DNA of 64,000 bases from Lunularia cruciata (taxonomy: Eukaryota; Streptophyta; Marchantiopsida; Lunulariales; Lunulariaceae). The notes beneath the pieces were generated by a model that worked only from the letters and a program-made list of their open reading frames with translations, did no database searches and was not told where the DNA came from. Location of the stretch: NCBI GenBank assembly GCA_948567375.1, contig OX419758.1, positions 68,887,001 through 68,951,000 of the forward strand, written 5' to 3'. The position numbers and the translations under genes were made by a program. The number at the start of each line of letters is the position of its first letter. Within the stretch, counting starts at the first letter, position 1. Of the stretch, positions 23,179 to 35,440 are shown piece after piece.

Positions 23179-25600
23179 TCACTTCAAGATTGTGACCAAA
23201 GTACATGTGGTCTTGACCCAAGGTTCTTTGGGTTTACCTACCTCGGCTTGTATTAGGTCCTTTACTTTGGATTTGATGTCCGCTAAAAAACTTGGAGGCT
23301 TTGTCCTTGTATTCTCCTCTAAACTCATCTCCCAAGTTCTTTGTATTGCTTCCTGGATTTCTTTCTGCAAAGCCTTAAATTTGGCTTTCCCAAGAATTTT
23401 CTTCTGCTTTGCAAAAAGAATTACCTTTGGACACAACCTCTTTGCTTTTTGTGAAGATGAGGAAGTAGTACTCAATTCCTTGGGATCCTGCTTCTTCTTA
23501 CCAGCACGTGTCTCAACTTTCAAAACTTCAAGGTCCGGCCATTATCCTTTCGAGGCCGGACTCCCTTCTTGAGGTCTCTCTTCCTCAAGTGTTATACAAT
23601 TTACATTGGTATCCCCTTTTGCCTGAAGTGTTGCATGCTCAGCTAGGGTTTGTACATATTTTATAGGCGGCTTTGGGTTGGGTAGATGAGGACATTGGTT
23701 GCCCATATGACCCAATCCCTTACAATTTCCATAGACGCAGACATACCCAATTTTCCGTTTCTGCTCCTGATAGTTTGGAGACCAATGTCTCATCGAGACA
23801 CAATTAGAACATGCCCCTGGTGCAATGTTTTGGGGGTGATTTAGGCTGCCCATTGGTGGTCTTTGTGGAGGAGCATTAGGGTTATACTCCCTTGGTCCAT
23901 ACCTCAAACCTTGGTATGATTTTCTTGCTTGAGGTTGTACCTCTTGAGTTTGGTACACCGCCTCTTCTTCTTCCTCTTGGTTCCATCTTGGAACCCAATC
24001 AATCTGCTGCACTAGAAATGTATTACAAGTATTGCATTCTGTGTTTGCATGGCCTGACTTGCCACATCCTGTGCACCATACATTGGATCTGCTAAATGAA
24101 GGAGGCTTTCTTTGGTCCTTTGCTCCAATCATCTAGATCTTAAAATCTGCAAACTCTTTTATAAGAGTATCCAACTTATTATCTGCCTTATTTACACTCT
24201 TTGATGGGGTTGTCAATGGTTCTCTCCTCCACGTCTTTGTATTCTTCTTGGCTTTGAATCTTCTTTGGATTCCAAAGAAGAACTTGAAGATGTGGAGGAG
24301 TCCTCCAAAGAAGGGGATGTACTACAAGAAGCTCTTCTTCTAGGCTTCTTGCTTTTCTTCTCTTGATTTCTTTGGTTACCAAAAGAATGAGAGTGAGCCA
24401 TCTCATATTAGGCAACATGTTTGAGGACTTTGTCTAGGGAAGCTACATTCCTCTCTTTGGCAAAGATACAAATCTGTGGGGATAGTCCTCCAAGGAACCA
24501 AGTAATGGCTTGGGCATCGGAGTAACCCACCACACTTGATTGCTTTGGAACACGGTTCAAAATGGCCATAAATCACTCAGAGTACTCTCTCAACTTCTCC
24601 TTCTTCTCTCTGTCCAAATTATTGAGTGTCGCAAAGACACTCGTATCATAATCAACTTCCCGGAATTGTTATAAGAAATTGTTTCTCAAGTCTGCCCGGT
24701 TTGCTGGTACAAACCCCTTTTGGGTTACATGCATATACCAACTCCAAGCTTTCTTTCGGAGTAAACTCGGAAAGATTTTGCAAGCAATCCTCAAAGTCAT
24801 GTTCCTTGTTAGCAAAGGAAACGACTTTGAATTCTTCAATGAATTCATTATGGTTCTTGTCTTGTTTTGTCCCCTCATACTTCTGATAGGCATGTTGGAT
24901 GATATGTAACAAAGCCATTCTTTGGCCCTATGGAATTGGCTGTGGTAAGGTTGAATTTGATGGACCCAAGCAATTGGCTAGTATTCATGTTGTGTTGACA
25001 GCCCAAGGGTTCCAATTGGTAAAGTTCAAAGTGGAGTTTTCATTGACAGATTCTCCTTTGCTGATAGTGTTGACTTTGACAAGAAATGGAGGAAGAGGTT
25101 CAACACTTTCAGAGTGCTCTTGAAAATTCCTTTGAGCCAACCAAGTAATTGTTTGTAGGAGATGTTGGCACTCTTCTTCCATTGAAATTTGTGTTGTCTT
25201 TTCACAAATAAATCTTTTTATAAACTTGACCTCCTTGACAACTTTAGGGGGAGTCAATAAAATGGGTCATAATGAGTATGTTTGCATGCTTGCATCTTTC
25301 TTCTTCTTAAAAGTTGGAGATGTGAATTATCCTTACCACCCGACTTTTTGTTTCTTTTGTTCAAGTTCTTGCAAGGCTTCTTGAACTTTATGGATAAGGT
25401 GAAAATCTAATGCCTCCCTTTTCACTTTGTCAAAGTTGATATGGTTCTTTTTGGCATTCTTCTTCCCCATGCAAAGTTCATCTTTGAACTCTCTCTTCCT
25501 ATTGTTCTCTCGATGCAGACATTCATATTGGTTCAAAACCCAATTTAAAGTTTGGCTTTGTATTCTTCCACTTTTGAGATTTGTATCCTTGGTAGTGGTG
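23179..25600 (-). pseudogene. Element D gag
   Basis: Starts near 25615 just after the primer site. Reverse pieces: 25623-25333 (Lys-rich N-terminus), 25257-24985, 24918-24652 (gag core, about one capsid-like domain), 24132-23542 and 23523-23179. The 196 aa piece 24132-23542 carries a full zinc knuckle CTGCGKSGHANTEC, a second knuckle-like CSNCVSMRHW missing its last Cys, and a third, GNCKGLGHMGNQC. Three knuckle-like units is more than the usual one or two. Frames are broken. Confidence 0.8.
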
Positions 25601-25603
25601 CCA
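25585..25603 (-). other. Element D primer-binding site, tRNA-Asp type
   Basis: On the minus strand TGGCACCACTACCAAGGAT starts seven bases after the gLTR end at 25611. Compared with the plant tRNA-Asp site TGGCGCCGTTGCCGGGGAT all differences are transitions, mostly G to A. This supports gLTR = LTR. Confidence 0.7.
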
Positions 25604-25610
25604 AAAATCA

Positions 25611-27358
25611 TATAACAACCCAAAAAATATCACTTTGTAGTAGTCAAGTAAGTAAAGTTTGTTCTTGTAGAGATTCAAATATGAAGCAAAGTAACCAAAT
25701 TAATGCTTCTTAAGTTCTTCTTTAATCTCTCAGGTAGAAACCACACCCAAAAGAGAGTAACAAGCACTAAAATGCAGTCTCATCACAACAATTTGTCACC
25801 CATAATCACAAATCTTTCAATTCTGTCCAAACAAACTTGATTTTGATGATTTAGTTCCTCCTAAAAATGTCTACTTCACTTTAAAATGATGTTGCCTCAG
25901 ATTTTGTTCCATTCCTCCACCAAAGGCACAACTTACTTGATAAAAATTGCTTCACATCAACTTAATGTTGCAATCACAATTGTAGAATAGAACCAACACT
26001 ACAATTCCTCTCAAATCTATCAAGGCATTGCTTTGATTGCTATCCACTTAGGATCAAACACACTAAATGGAATCAGAGATGTAGAATCCAACATCTAACA
26101 CTCAAATTGCACTTAAAATTTCTTCCAACACTCACAAAACACACATAGAGCCAATACTCGGAATTCAGCTCAAGCAACGAGCACTACTTCACAACACTTC
26201 AGTTTATCTATTCTCAAAAATATGAATATTGAAAAATAACACAATGCAAATGCCCCCTTTAAATAGGCAAAACTTTAGCAGTTACCTAACTTCCTAAACA
26301 GATTCCTAACAACTCTACCAACCTGTAGATCTAAAATGACAATGCATTTCTTCATATCAGTCCCTTCCTATCTCAATATTGTTACTGCCCCAATCCAATG
26401 TCTACCTCTACTTTGTCTTCTAAACTTGAGGAAAGTCCCTTCATCTCATGTACTTTGGGTTCTACAACCACTAATTCTTCTACCAATTCTAACATGTCTT
26501 CACTCTGATTTGCAATTAAAGACATGGGTAATCTATTTACCTTTTTATCTCACAACCCACTCTTTTTTAAAGACTCAAATGAAAAATCCAAAGACACATG
26601 AACCCCAATTTCTTGTACCTTAGGTTTAGTCCATAAACTATCCTGAAGTTTATCTAATCCTAACTCGACTAAATTATATCTAATAGTTACATTAAGTTCT
26701 ACATCCAATATCTTCTTATCTACCCAAGTTCTAAGACTAATCAGTAATGCATTCAGATCTTTGTCTTTTGCATTCTTTCCCCTTGTCTCTTGCACTAACA
26801 ACTTAAACTCATGTAGTCTTATTTCCTCAATCTTCACCTTGGATTCAATACTCAACATTACCTTCAATTGTAATGCAACATCTTCAATTGTCCCTGATTG
26901 TTCTTGCCTCTTCCTCTCACAATAAGCCAACCAATCCTCTTGATACATCTTCAACTCCTCAATATAATTTTGCTTGCAGATGCTCTCTCTCCTTCTTCTT
27001 CTACATCAAGTTCCTCCAAACTACAACTTATCTCTTTTAGTCTTTCTTCTTCTTCATATCTCCTTGTTAATTCTCTCTGCCAACATTTCCTCTTCTCCTC
27101 TACACTTTGCCTCACACTATCAAGTTCTTGCTCCCTCTCAACTATCTTTGCAGTAGCATGTATGACTTCTAATCAAGAATCAAACTCCTTTAATCTTTTG
27201 TGCATAGTTACCTACTTTCTACTATCTATAACATTTTGTTCTATAATTCTATCTCTATTCTCCACTTCTTTTTGTATATTTTCATTTATCTTCTTTTTTA
27301 ATACTACATTTACTTGCATTATCTCTCTTTCCTCCTCTCCTTGGATTAGATTCCCTTT
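25611..27358 (-). repeat. Element D 5' gLTR, piece 1 (3' end of the LTR)
   Basis: Begins on the plus strand with TATAACAACCC, the decayed form of the reversed gLTR end, at 25611. Contains the last third of the coiled-coil protein in reverse (26954-26550 and 27400-26960) and a TATTTAAA-like box near 26255-26262. Interrupted at 27358 by element M with duplication CTTT (27355-27358 and 46116-46119); joining 27358 to 46120 restores the alignment to other gLTRs base for base. Confidence 0.85.
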
Positions 27359-27808
27359 TGTCACGCCATTTGTAGTATCGCATCTAGATTGCTCGGACAC
27401 TGGAGTTCCAGTGATAGTAGTTAGAGTTATTTCAATAGTATCTCAGAGACTACTTTCCAACGGTCAGATTTTGTGTTCGAGGTACTAACTTCATGGTGGT
27501 GCCCACCATCACTTTGCACCATTCGCACCGTCAAGTGTGCCATCAACGGGACCGTTAGGGTTTCAGAGCTAGCTTGAGTCCAGGGGGTATAGTTTTAGAG
27601 TGAGCTCTAGAGAGCTCACTTCTCTGATGTTGAGCCTGCGAGTTCCTGGCTATGATGGACAGAGGCCGGCAAGCATCATCTGGATTCTCTCTGCTTGAGT
27701 GGGTGTGGCTTGACTGTAATCAATGTCTAGTTGTTGGCAATTTATAGAGTGACAGATCAAGTACTGATTTGAGTTGACTTGACTTGAGAGTGGTAAACAA
27801 TATGATTA
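27359..27808 (+). repeat. Element M 5' LTR, 450 bp core
   Basis: Matches 45560-46009 throughout, with dozens of substitutions. It lacks the 106 bp tail that ends the 3' LTR (46010-46115). A TTTATAGAG box is near 27742. Directly after it, ACATCAGAG at 27808-27816 could be a decayed initiator-Met primer site (TATCAGAG). Confidence 0.88.
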
Positions 27809-29341
27809 CATCAGAGAAGTGGAGTAGGAGGGAAATTGGGTGCAGGAACTTTGAGTGTTTGTGGTATCTCCAAGCTAGGTGGATCATTGGTAGCTTGATT
27901 CAAGTTTGGTGTTTCCCTAGTGTGCAGAAGCTCGTTTAGTTGATGCAGATTTGGCGGTAAGGCAAACGGTGTGTGGAAAGAAGGAGCAAATTTTGAGCAG
28001 TGGTTGTGATTTTGAGCTCAAGATTGAAGGCAGGAGCAATTTGCTGCAAGTTGGGCTCAAAAAGTCAAATTGAAGGTGGAGTTTGGAAGTTATTCTCATG
28101 AATTTGTGAATTGGAAAAACCTGTGTTGTCAATTTGGCTCAAGTAGAAAGTTAGCGGGGGATTTGGCGGACAGCCATCTTTACGGTTTATATCAGATTTT
28201 ACGTCAAATTTTGGTTGCATTTTATGTCAAATTTTGGCCAGATTTGGAGGAGTTTTGCTGTTTGGCCAAATTTGGAGGACTTCCGCTAGTTTGGAGGACT
28301 TTCACCGATTTGGAGAAGTTTTGCCAATTTTGAAGGAGGTTCAAAGTGGCAAGAAGAAAGGCCCCATTTGGCTGAATTTTGGTGTTTAGAGGCTTCAAGG
28401 CATAGGGCTGTGGGCTATGAAAGGCCTAGAAGGGCTAGCAAGCCAGCTTGTTCGTGTGAGGCTAGCTAGTTTAGAGTAGATCTTGGTCATTGGTTAGCAA
28501 AATCTGCCTTTCTTGTTAGATTGTGTGCAACAGGGTTTGATAGGGTTTGACCTAGATCTCTTGTTACTAGACTGGTGCCTTAGCCAATTGATCCACCCTC
28601 ACTTGTTGTCCTAGTGACTGTGCCACTTTTATCTATACACATGTAGCTTTGGCTAGGAGAGGCAATTTGATCCCATTCTTGGTGATCCTGGTAGCTTAGG
28701 GCTTAGATACTAACTTCTCTTAAGTCACATGCCAAATGATGGCAGAGTCAGTCCCGTGTTGTGTTATGAGATGGAGGGTTTTTGTTTAGATTTCTTGTGA
28801 TTGGACTCCCTCCATTCTCTACTTCTTGTTTGTGCACCACATTTGTGTGAGGTGCCCTCACTTTTGAGCATTGGTGCTCTGGTGTGCTCTTGGTAGTGAG
28901 GCTGGAGTGATGACCAATCAGACTACTTTTGTTTCTCTTTGGTGAGGCAGGAGTGATGACCTGCAAACCGTGAGAGTGCGTGTTATGATGGTAGGTTACA
29001 GGTTGCCCTTTCCTCTAGTGTAGTTATCTCAGTTAGAGTTACATTAGTGGGTGGTGCTTAGTTGGTATTGGCACTTGGTGGAGCACTTGCGGTTGTGACT
29101 TGCGGTGGCAATTGGTGGTTCGGGTTTGCTGTTGCGGTTACTTGGTCATGACGGAGTTCTTTGGGGATTCCAGAGGAGATAGCCCTGCAGTATGCAATGG
29201 GTTTACTTGGAGTGGCACTCGGTATCAGCTTGTATCTCAAGTCCCAATGAGTGGGGAGATTGACTCTGAGTTGGAGTTCAATACAGGAGTTGATTCAGTT
29301 GAGAGTGCACTTGGTGTGTCTGCACCGTTGTTGTGGGACAT
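27809..29341 (+). other. Element M untranslated leader
   Basis: No convincing coding sequence before gag. From 28190 to 28345 there is a run of imperfect short repeats built on TTTGGAGGA and TTTTGCC. Small open stretches (28070-28333, 29100-29513) have no recognisable features; part of the latter overlaps the gag start. Confidence 0.6.
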
Positions 29342-30000
29342 GGTGAGATTTATGGGGCCTCCAAAGGCCCTAGGCGTTACTCTGGTACAATGGGTACCAT
29401 TGAGTTGGATGACTTCATCCAGGAGTTTGATAGTTGGTGTGATCTACAGTAGATACAGAACCCAACTTTGTTCACACCTTTCATGGCATGAAAGAGGTTA
29501 TTTTAGCATCTAGAGGGTCCACCGATGGATGACTACCATGAGTTCAGAAGAGCTCATTTGGAGGAGATTGAGTTATGGAGACAGTATTGGTCTCCACACT
29601 ATGTCTCCATCACTTCAAGCTCGGTGGCTAGGAGTAGATCGGCTGTACCTATGAGTTCTAGCTCAAGTAGTGTTGGTGGAGCTAGTGGAGGTGCACTAGC
29701 TGGAGATATTGCTACTACAAGTGGATGTATCGATGCAAGAGGTGGTGTGGTACCGGGGTTTAACCCTATGGTGGAGTTCTTCCTATGTTTGAGGCAGAAC
29801 TACCAGAGAGTGCGGACTAACAAGCTGAGGAGCTTGCAAGAGTTCCAATGGAAGGCTGGAGAGGGCCTACGTGAGGCGTTCACTCGCATGAGGCGGCTAA
29901 TCAGTTTCACTATGGGAGTTATTGAGGCCCAAGCAGTCCAGTTTTGGTATGGGATACTAGACAGGGAGTTGCAACATAGAGTTCATGATGCTACATTGTT
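29342..30000 (+). pseudogene. Element M gag, N-terminal and capsid-like part
   Basis: Reading begins around 29391 with MGTIELDDFIQEFDSW, then through three stops into the open stretch 29525-30004: HEFRRAHLEEIELWRQYW, a Ser/Gly-rich linker, and a capsid-like segment NYQRVRTNKLRSLQEFQWKAGEGLREAFTRMRRL. Gag would build the particle. The frame runs to the duplicated ATAGG at 30001-30005, where a gLTR has inserted, and continues at 33798. Confidence 0.75.
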
Positions 30001-30005
30001 ATAGG

Positions 30006-33000
30006 TGTGGTGCCTACATTTTTTGTTTTTTTTCAAAATAAAGAAGAAGAAGTGTATAGAGAAGTCGGATTGCGCCTCTATGGCCAAAGAAGGCGAAGAA
30101 AAGAGTCTTTGGGATGAAACCCAAAGTAAAGTGACTTTGGGTCATAAGGCAAAGTACTTGGAAATGCCCTGTCAGCATACAACCCAAAGTAAGGAGTCTT
30201 TGTATCGGGAGGGAGCTCAACTTGAGGCAAAGTTAGTCTAACAACCTTTCGTTGGGGCAAGAAATTCAAGAAGGGACCGTTCAAAATAGGCGGCCCATAT
30301 GCATGAAGTTTGATTGACAGTGATAGGTGCATGCAAGAGGTGTGATTTCTTGGTAGAAACTCGAAGTGACGAAAGATGAAGAAAGTGCAACTCTATAAAA
30401 TTGAACTTGCAACGAAGTAATGTTGAGCAATTTTCCTTTGTCGTTGAGAAGTCGTCTTGCAGGTGATCGTGGGAAGGGAAATAGACTTGGAAATGCAATA
30501 GTGTGTAAGGGAGAAGTTGCAAGAAGGAAATCGAGAGACAATGAGAATGCAAGAGAGATGGGAGGAGGAAAGAAGAACTCCAAATTCACAGTGATAAATC
30601 ATGCAATTTGGAGGTTAGATGTGATCGCTAGGATCAAAGTCTTGAGCCGACTTTGGATCACTTTCTTGGCGTGGAACTGGAACGTGAGTTTTCTAGGTTT
30701 CATGATAGAAATCATTGAGAGCAAGTGTCTCGATGGACCCAAGGAAGAAGGGAAGAGAGGAAATCCGGCTTGCTGGACATAGTCGGATTGGAGACTCGTA
30801 CTCGGGAAGGAACCAGGCTCAGAGCAGGGGGGCATGTTCTTGGAGAAGGGAGAGATAGCCCAAGAAACTCAAGAGGTGAGAGATGCATTCTCGTCAAAGC
30901 GGACGAAGAATGGGTATAAAGTTGAGAGTTACAAGGACCCTGTCAAGAGAGGAATTGTGAGTGCTCTGATGGCAATCTTGAAGCTAGAGAGAACAACGTA
31001 TGTGATGAAACACCAAGCGGTGTTCTTTCACAAGTTGTTTGCAGGAGAACCAATCAATTGAACGAGGTGTTTCCATGGGAGAATGTGACAAATGGTGTGG
31101 AATCTGCGGGATAAATTGCCTCCACACTACGTCGTACCATTTGCAGCACATTTCTACCTCAGGTTGAATTTGCTGAACTTGGCAGAGCCAACTCGGATGG
31201 TGTTGCACTTCCATCCTGATTTGAGAAAGGAGGTCGATGTAGAGGAACAATAGTACATTTTGCAAATTGGAAGCACCGACGAGTACTACAAGAAGACGGG
31301 GAAGACTGTGGGGATCAAAGTGAGTACTCCAAACTCAAAGAAGAGAAGTCGGCAAGGTGAAGCCAAAGACACGAAGAAACCTTGGAAGACCAGGAGAGGA
31401 AACCCGAGATGAGGTATGGAGGTGATCGAGTCAGAAGATGAAGACTCGGAAGGTGACGCCGAGCTCAAGACCAAAGACTCGGAAACACAAGGAGGAGCCC
31501 GAGCTAACACTACAGAGTGGAGATACAAGTAGCAACAGCGATGAGGGTGGAGAAATGACATTGGCACCAGCTGCTACAGAAGAAGAAGAAGAAGAAGTAC
31601 CGGCAGCGATCGAAGCCAAGGACAACACGTAGTTGGAAGACAAAGTACCCAAGCCCGAAGAGAAGAAGATCGCAGTGCAGAGGGCAGTCCGCTCGAGGCA
31701 TAGGCAAAGTACGATTCAGGTCCAAGTACGGTGAAGGAAGAAGCACATGAAAGCTCGAGAAGCAAGGCGTCTGTTCCGATACAACAACTACAGAGAAAGA
31801 GGCGAGTATCGGATGAACATGAAGTACAAAGGGAAGTGGCCACACAAGAAGAAGTAAACCCAAGTGATGGAGTCGAGTACCTGAGGGAGGTAGTGTGTCC
31901 TCTGTTGGTGAAGTTAGAGAAGAAGAAGAAGGAGATGCAGTCGACTCGTCCAGAGGTAAAGATTATCTTGCAGGTGTTGGCGAGATTAGAAGAAGAAAAC
32001 TCGGAGTTGAAGAAGAGTATAACCCGAGGTGAGGAGGAAAGGGAAGTACTGTGAGCGGAGGCAGTAGTGAGAGTCAGGTAATTGAAGACCTGGAGAGAGA
32101 ACTGAGATATCGAGAGGATCTTGTTAAGAAGAGTGACATAGCAAGGGAGAGACAAGTAGCTGAGTATGAGATCTTGAAGTAGCAGTTTGCTGATTCAAGA
32201 GTAGAAGTTATCCATGTTATGGCAAAAGTCGCAGAGAGAGAACAAGAGCTCGATAGGGTGATGGAGAGTGTACAGGAGAAGAAGCAACTCTGGCAAAGAG
32301 AGTTGGATGCACAATATAGGGAAGAAGAGAGATTACAAGAGTTACTTCGTAATCAGGAGCAAAGAGTTGTACAGAAGGAGAAGGAGAAGGAGACGGTAAA
32401 AGCCGAGTTCAAAGCGGAATTGGCAATGTACAGGGAGGACTGGCTTGCAGATCAAGAACAAGAGCGGAAGATGAGATTGGAACCTTTGAAGGAGATAGTC
32501 CCCTGGATGAATGCAATGTTGAGTACAAAGACCAGCTTTTGGATTGAAGAGACGAGGCTGCACTAGTTGAAGTTGTTGGTGCAAGAGACAAGGCAAAGAC
32601 AAGCAAAGGACACGGATTTGAATGCCTTTTTAATTAGTCTTAGAACTCGTGTAGACAGGAAGATCTTAGAGGTAGAAGACAACATTTTGATTAGATTAGA
32701 CTTAGTAAAAATAGAGATAGAAAAACTTCAAAAAGATGTTAGAGCAAAACCCAAAGTAGATAACATAGGAGTGAAAATGTCTTTGGAATTACCAGTGGAG
32801 ACATTAGAGAAGAGTGGGTCGAGAGATGAAGAGTTAGAAGGATTACCCACCAGTGCAATTTCAGATCAGGAAAGAGAATTATTGGAATTGGTAGAAGAGG
32901 TAGAAGATATGAAACCCAAAGACAGAGTAGTAGGAAGTAAATTTACTTCGGATACGGGTTTGAAAGCCAATGACAAAGTAGACATCGGATTGGAGTAGTA

Positions 33001-33792
33001 ACAATTTTGAGATATGAAGAGGCAAATATGAAGCGGTGCATTGTCATTTTGGATCTACAGGTTAGAAATGTTGTTGTAGAACGGTATAGTTGTTAGAACT
33101 GTCAATTGATTCACTATTTAAGAGTGGTATTTGCAATATCATGTTGTTCAATGCTCATTATTTCTGAGAATAGATAAAGCGAAATGCTATGAAGCAGTGC
33201 TCGTCGCTTGAGCTTGATTCCAAGTATCAACATTGTAATTTTGTTTGTGAGTGTTTGGAGAAATTTGAAGTGCAAGTCAGTGTGCTTGTTGGATGTTGGA
33301 TTCTGTAGCCTTGATCTTCATTTTGTGTGTTTGATCTTAAGTGAAGTGCAATTGGAGCAATGCCTTGACAGATCTGAGAGGAATTGTAGTGTTGGTAGTA
33401 TTTTGCATTTGTGAGTGCAATGTGAGGTTGATGTGAAGCAATTTTGATCGAGGAAGTTGTGCCTTCAGTGGAGGGGTGGAACACAATTCTGAGGTGAAGT
33501 CGTTTTGCAGTGAAGTGCCATTTTTGGGAGAGCCTGAATCATCACAATCAAGATTGTTTGGAAAGATTTGATGGAGTTGTGATTATGGAGTGTTAATTCG
33601 TGACAAGACTGCGAATCAGTGCTTGTTACTCTCTTCTGGGTGTGGTTTCTACCTGAGAGACTAAACAAGAACTCAAGAAGAACTACATTGTTACTATTTG
33701 CTTCATATTTGGAAATTTCTGACTCGTATCTCTGCGGGAACAAACTTTACTTACCCGATTACCACAAAAGTGATATTTGCCGGGTTGTCACA
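30006..33792 (+). mobile_element. Solo gLTR inserted in element M gag, forward
   Basis: 3,787 bp, TGTGGTGCCTACA to GGGTTGTCACA, with perfect 5 bp duplication ATAGG (30001-30005 and 33793-33797). The best reference for the solo gLTR. The coding region occupies 30420-32998; after it come a TATA-like TATTTAAG at 33115-33122 and about 670 bp to the end, so the frame sits in U3 and the presumed transcription start lies downstream of it. Confidence 0.92.
30420..32998 (+). pseudogene. gLTR coiled-coil protein, forward copy in element M
   Basis: About 860 codons from ATG 30420 (MLSNFPLSLRSRLAG) to the TAG at 32996. Pieces: 30420-30782, 30834-31061, 31438-31632, 31731-32054, 32219-32566 and 32567-32998 (143 aa). 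Domains: basic N-terminus (residues 1-60); conserved W-rich segment with FLAWNWNVSFLGFM; globular domain with GYKVESYKDPVKRGIVSAL, HQAVFFHKLFAGEPIN; basic patch; acidic tract; long heptad-like coiled coil with QLWQRELDAQYREEERLQELL. Stops at 30779 and 31060 look like single-base changes of Trp and Trp-type codons. No catalytic motif seen. Function unknown. Confidence 0.8.
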
Positions 33793-33797
33793 ATAGG

Positions 33798-34575
33798 CTA
33801 CTTTGCCTACTTTGGCAATGGTCTTTGGTTTGGCTGAGCGTATTGAGCTCAACATGGTAGAGGAAAGGGTGGTGACATCTGGTAGGGAGACCTCATCCAT
33901 GGCTGTGACTTCTTCTAGAGTGCAGCAGAGTGCATCACGCCCAGCTGGTTTTTGAGGATAGGATGGACAGCCCAGATCCTATGGAGCGAGTGGAGGGCCT
34001 ATTGTAGTTAGACCCTTACCTTCATTTTTAGGTCAGCAATAGCCAGTGAGTGGTAGTGTTGCTTGTTGGACTTGTGGTGGACCTCACCATAGGAGAGAGT
34101 GTACTCAAGGCAGCGGACCTGATACCTCTGGTGCATCATAACCAGCATAGAGGCAATGTGAGCACTGCCACAGATTTGGTCACACTAGTGACCGGTGTTT
34201 TGACCTACACCCGGAGTTACGGAGTGGTAGAGCTGCTATGGCATGTAGTAGAGGAGCTCCAGTTCATGGAGGACAAGGTGGTAGAGGTGGTGGTAGAGGA
34301 TCTACACCTAGTAGGGGTGCAGTACTTGCCCTTACTTCTGACACAACTATGGCTACTCGGATTGAGCAGTTGGAGCAGAGATTGGCTAGTATGGCTATTG
34401 CTCAAAGGAGATCAGATTTGGGTGTTGAGGCTTCCACCTCATATGCTAGTGGTGGACATGCTTTGGACTTCATGTGTGGAGCAGCACAGGTGGATGCATT
34501 TGCAGTAGTGACTAGGAGTACAACACGTGCTCCAGAGCCTAGAGGAGCATCAGTGGAGTTGGACCCACAAAGATG
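33798..34575 (+). pseudogene. Element M gag C-terminal part with two zinc knuckles
   Basis: After the gLTR, reading resumes with LAERIELNMVEERVVTSGRETSSMAVTSS. Near 34051-34090 is CWTCGGPHHRREC, a knuckle of slightly altered spacing, and near 34153-34195 a standard CEHCHRFGHTSDRC. A Gly/Arg-rich tract follows (QGGRGGGRGSTPSRG, 34268-34320), then a predicted short coiled coil IEQLEQRLASMAIAQRR in 34238-34576. This is nucleic-acid-binding gag. Two frame changes and two stops. Confidence 0.8.
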
Positions 34576-35272
34576 AAAGGTTGGGAGACAGGTCAAACTT
34601 CTCCACTCTTGCATGCTATCTTAGGCATTGCAGATGGCATCCATGGTTCCTAGACGTCCTAGTGCAGGTGTGGTAGGTAGTGATGGAGTGCATGATGGAC
34701 TACCTGCTAGACAGCCACCTACTATTACACAAATTGAATCTAGCATGATGTTGGGGCGGCTCAGCAGATTATGCGGTGTCCTTTGTTTTTGGCTAGTGAC
34801 ATGTTTACATTGAGAATTGACCCAGCCCTAGTGTTCCGGTTGGCTGCCACGCTTTGTGAGAGTAGGGATGATGTGGTTCCTACTACCAAAGCAGAGGTGG
34901 TTGGTAGTGGAGCTAACTTGGTTGAGGAGCATGGGATCCGTTCAGCGACCAGTGGTTTATGGTAGGCAGCAAAGGCTAGACTGGAGGAGTTGCCAGCTAG
35001 ACCAACCTTTGAGAGAGCGTGGTTTACACCTAGTGTTGTCCTATTGGATAACCAAAGGGGGATTTTTTGTTTGGTAGGATCTTCAAGGAAGGTCTATACA
35101 CCACAAAGAGTCTTGTTAGACTCTAGTGCGCAGCCCTTTATGTTGGGGAAGGCTGCAGTTGTTGGTCTGGAGTTACAGAAGACCGATGTGGAGAGGTTTC
35201 CATTTCAGATCCAAACATCTCTAGGTGGTGGTTCAACACAATACATCACACGTGGGGACCTTGTTGTCTAGG
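34576..35272 (+). pseudogene. Element M protease
   Basis: The signature VLLDSSAQPFMLG lies at about 35110-35150 within the open stretch 34990-35271, the equivalent of LLDSGA with Gly changed to Ser. Downstream PFQIQTSLGGGSTQYITRG fits the protease flap region. It would cleave the polyprotein. The start of the domain and the link from gag (34576-34989) are broken and weakly supported. Confidence 0.7.
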
Positions 35273-35440
35273 TTTAGCCTGGTCATCCAATTGATAGCCC
35301 AGTGGTCTTGGCTCACTACAGTCTGGGACCATGGCAGCATCAGTTTTAGCTTTTAGTGGTGCAATTACTTGGCCTGGTGACTTGTTGGTGGGGAACGCTC
35401 ATGTAGAGGATACTCTAGTACCAGAAGAGATCACTCGGCT

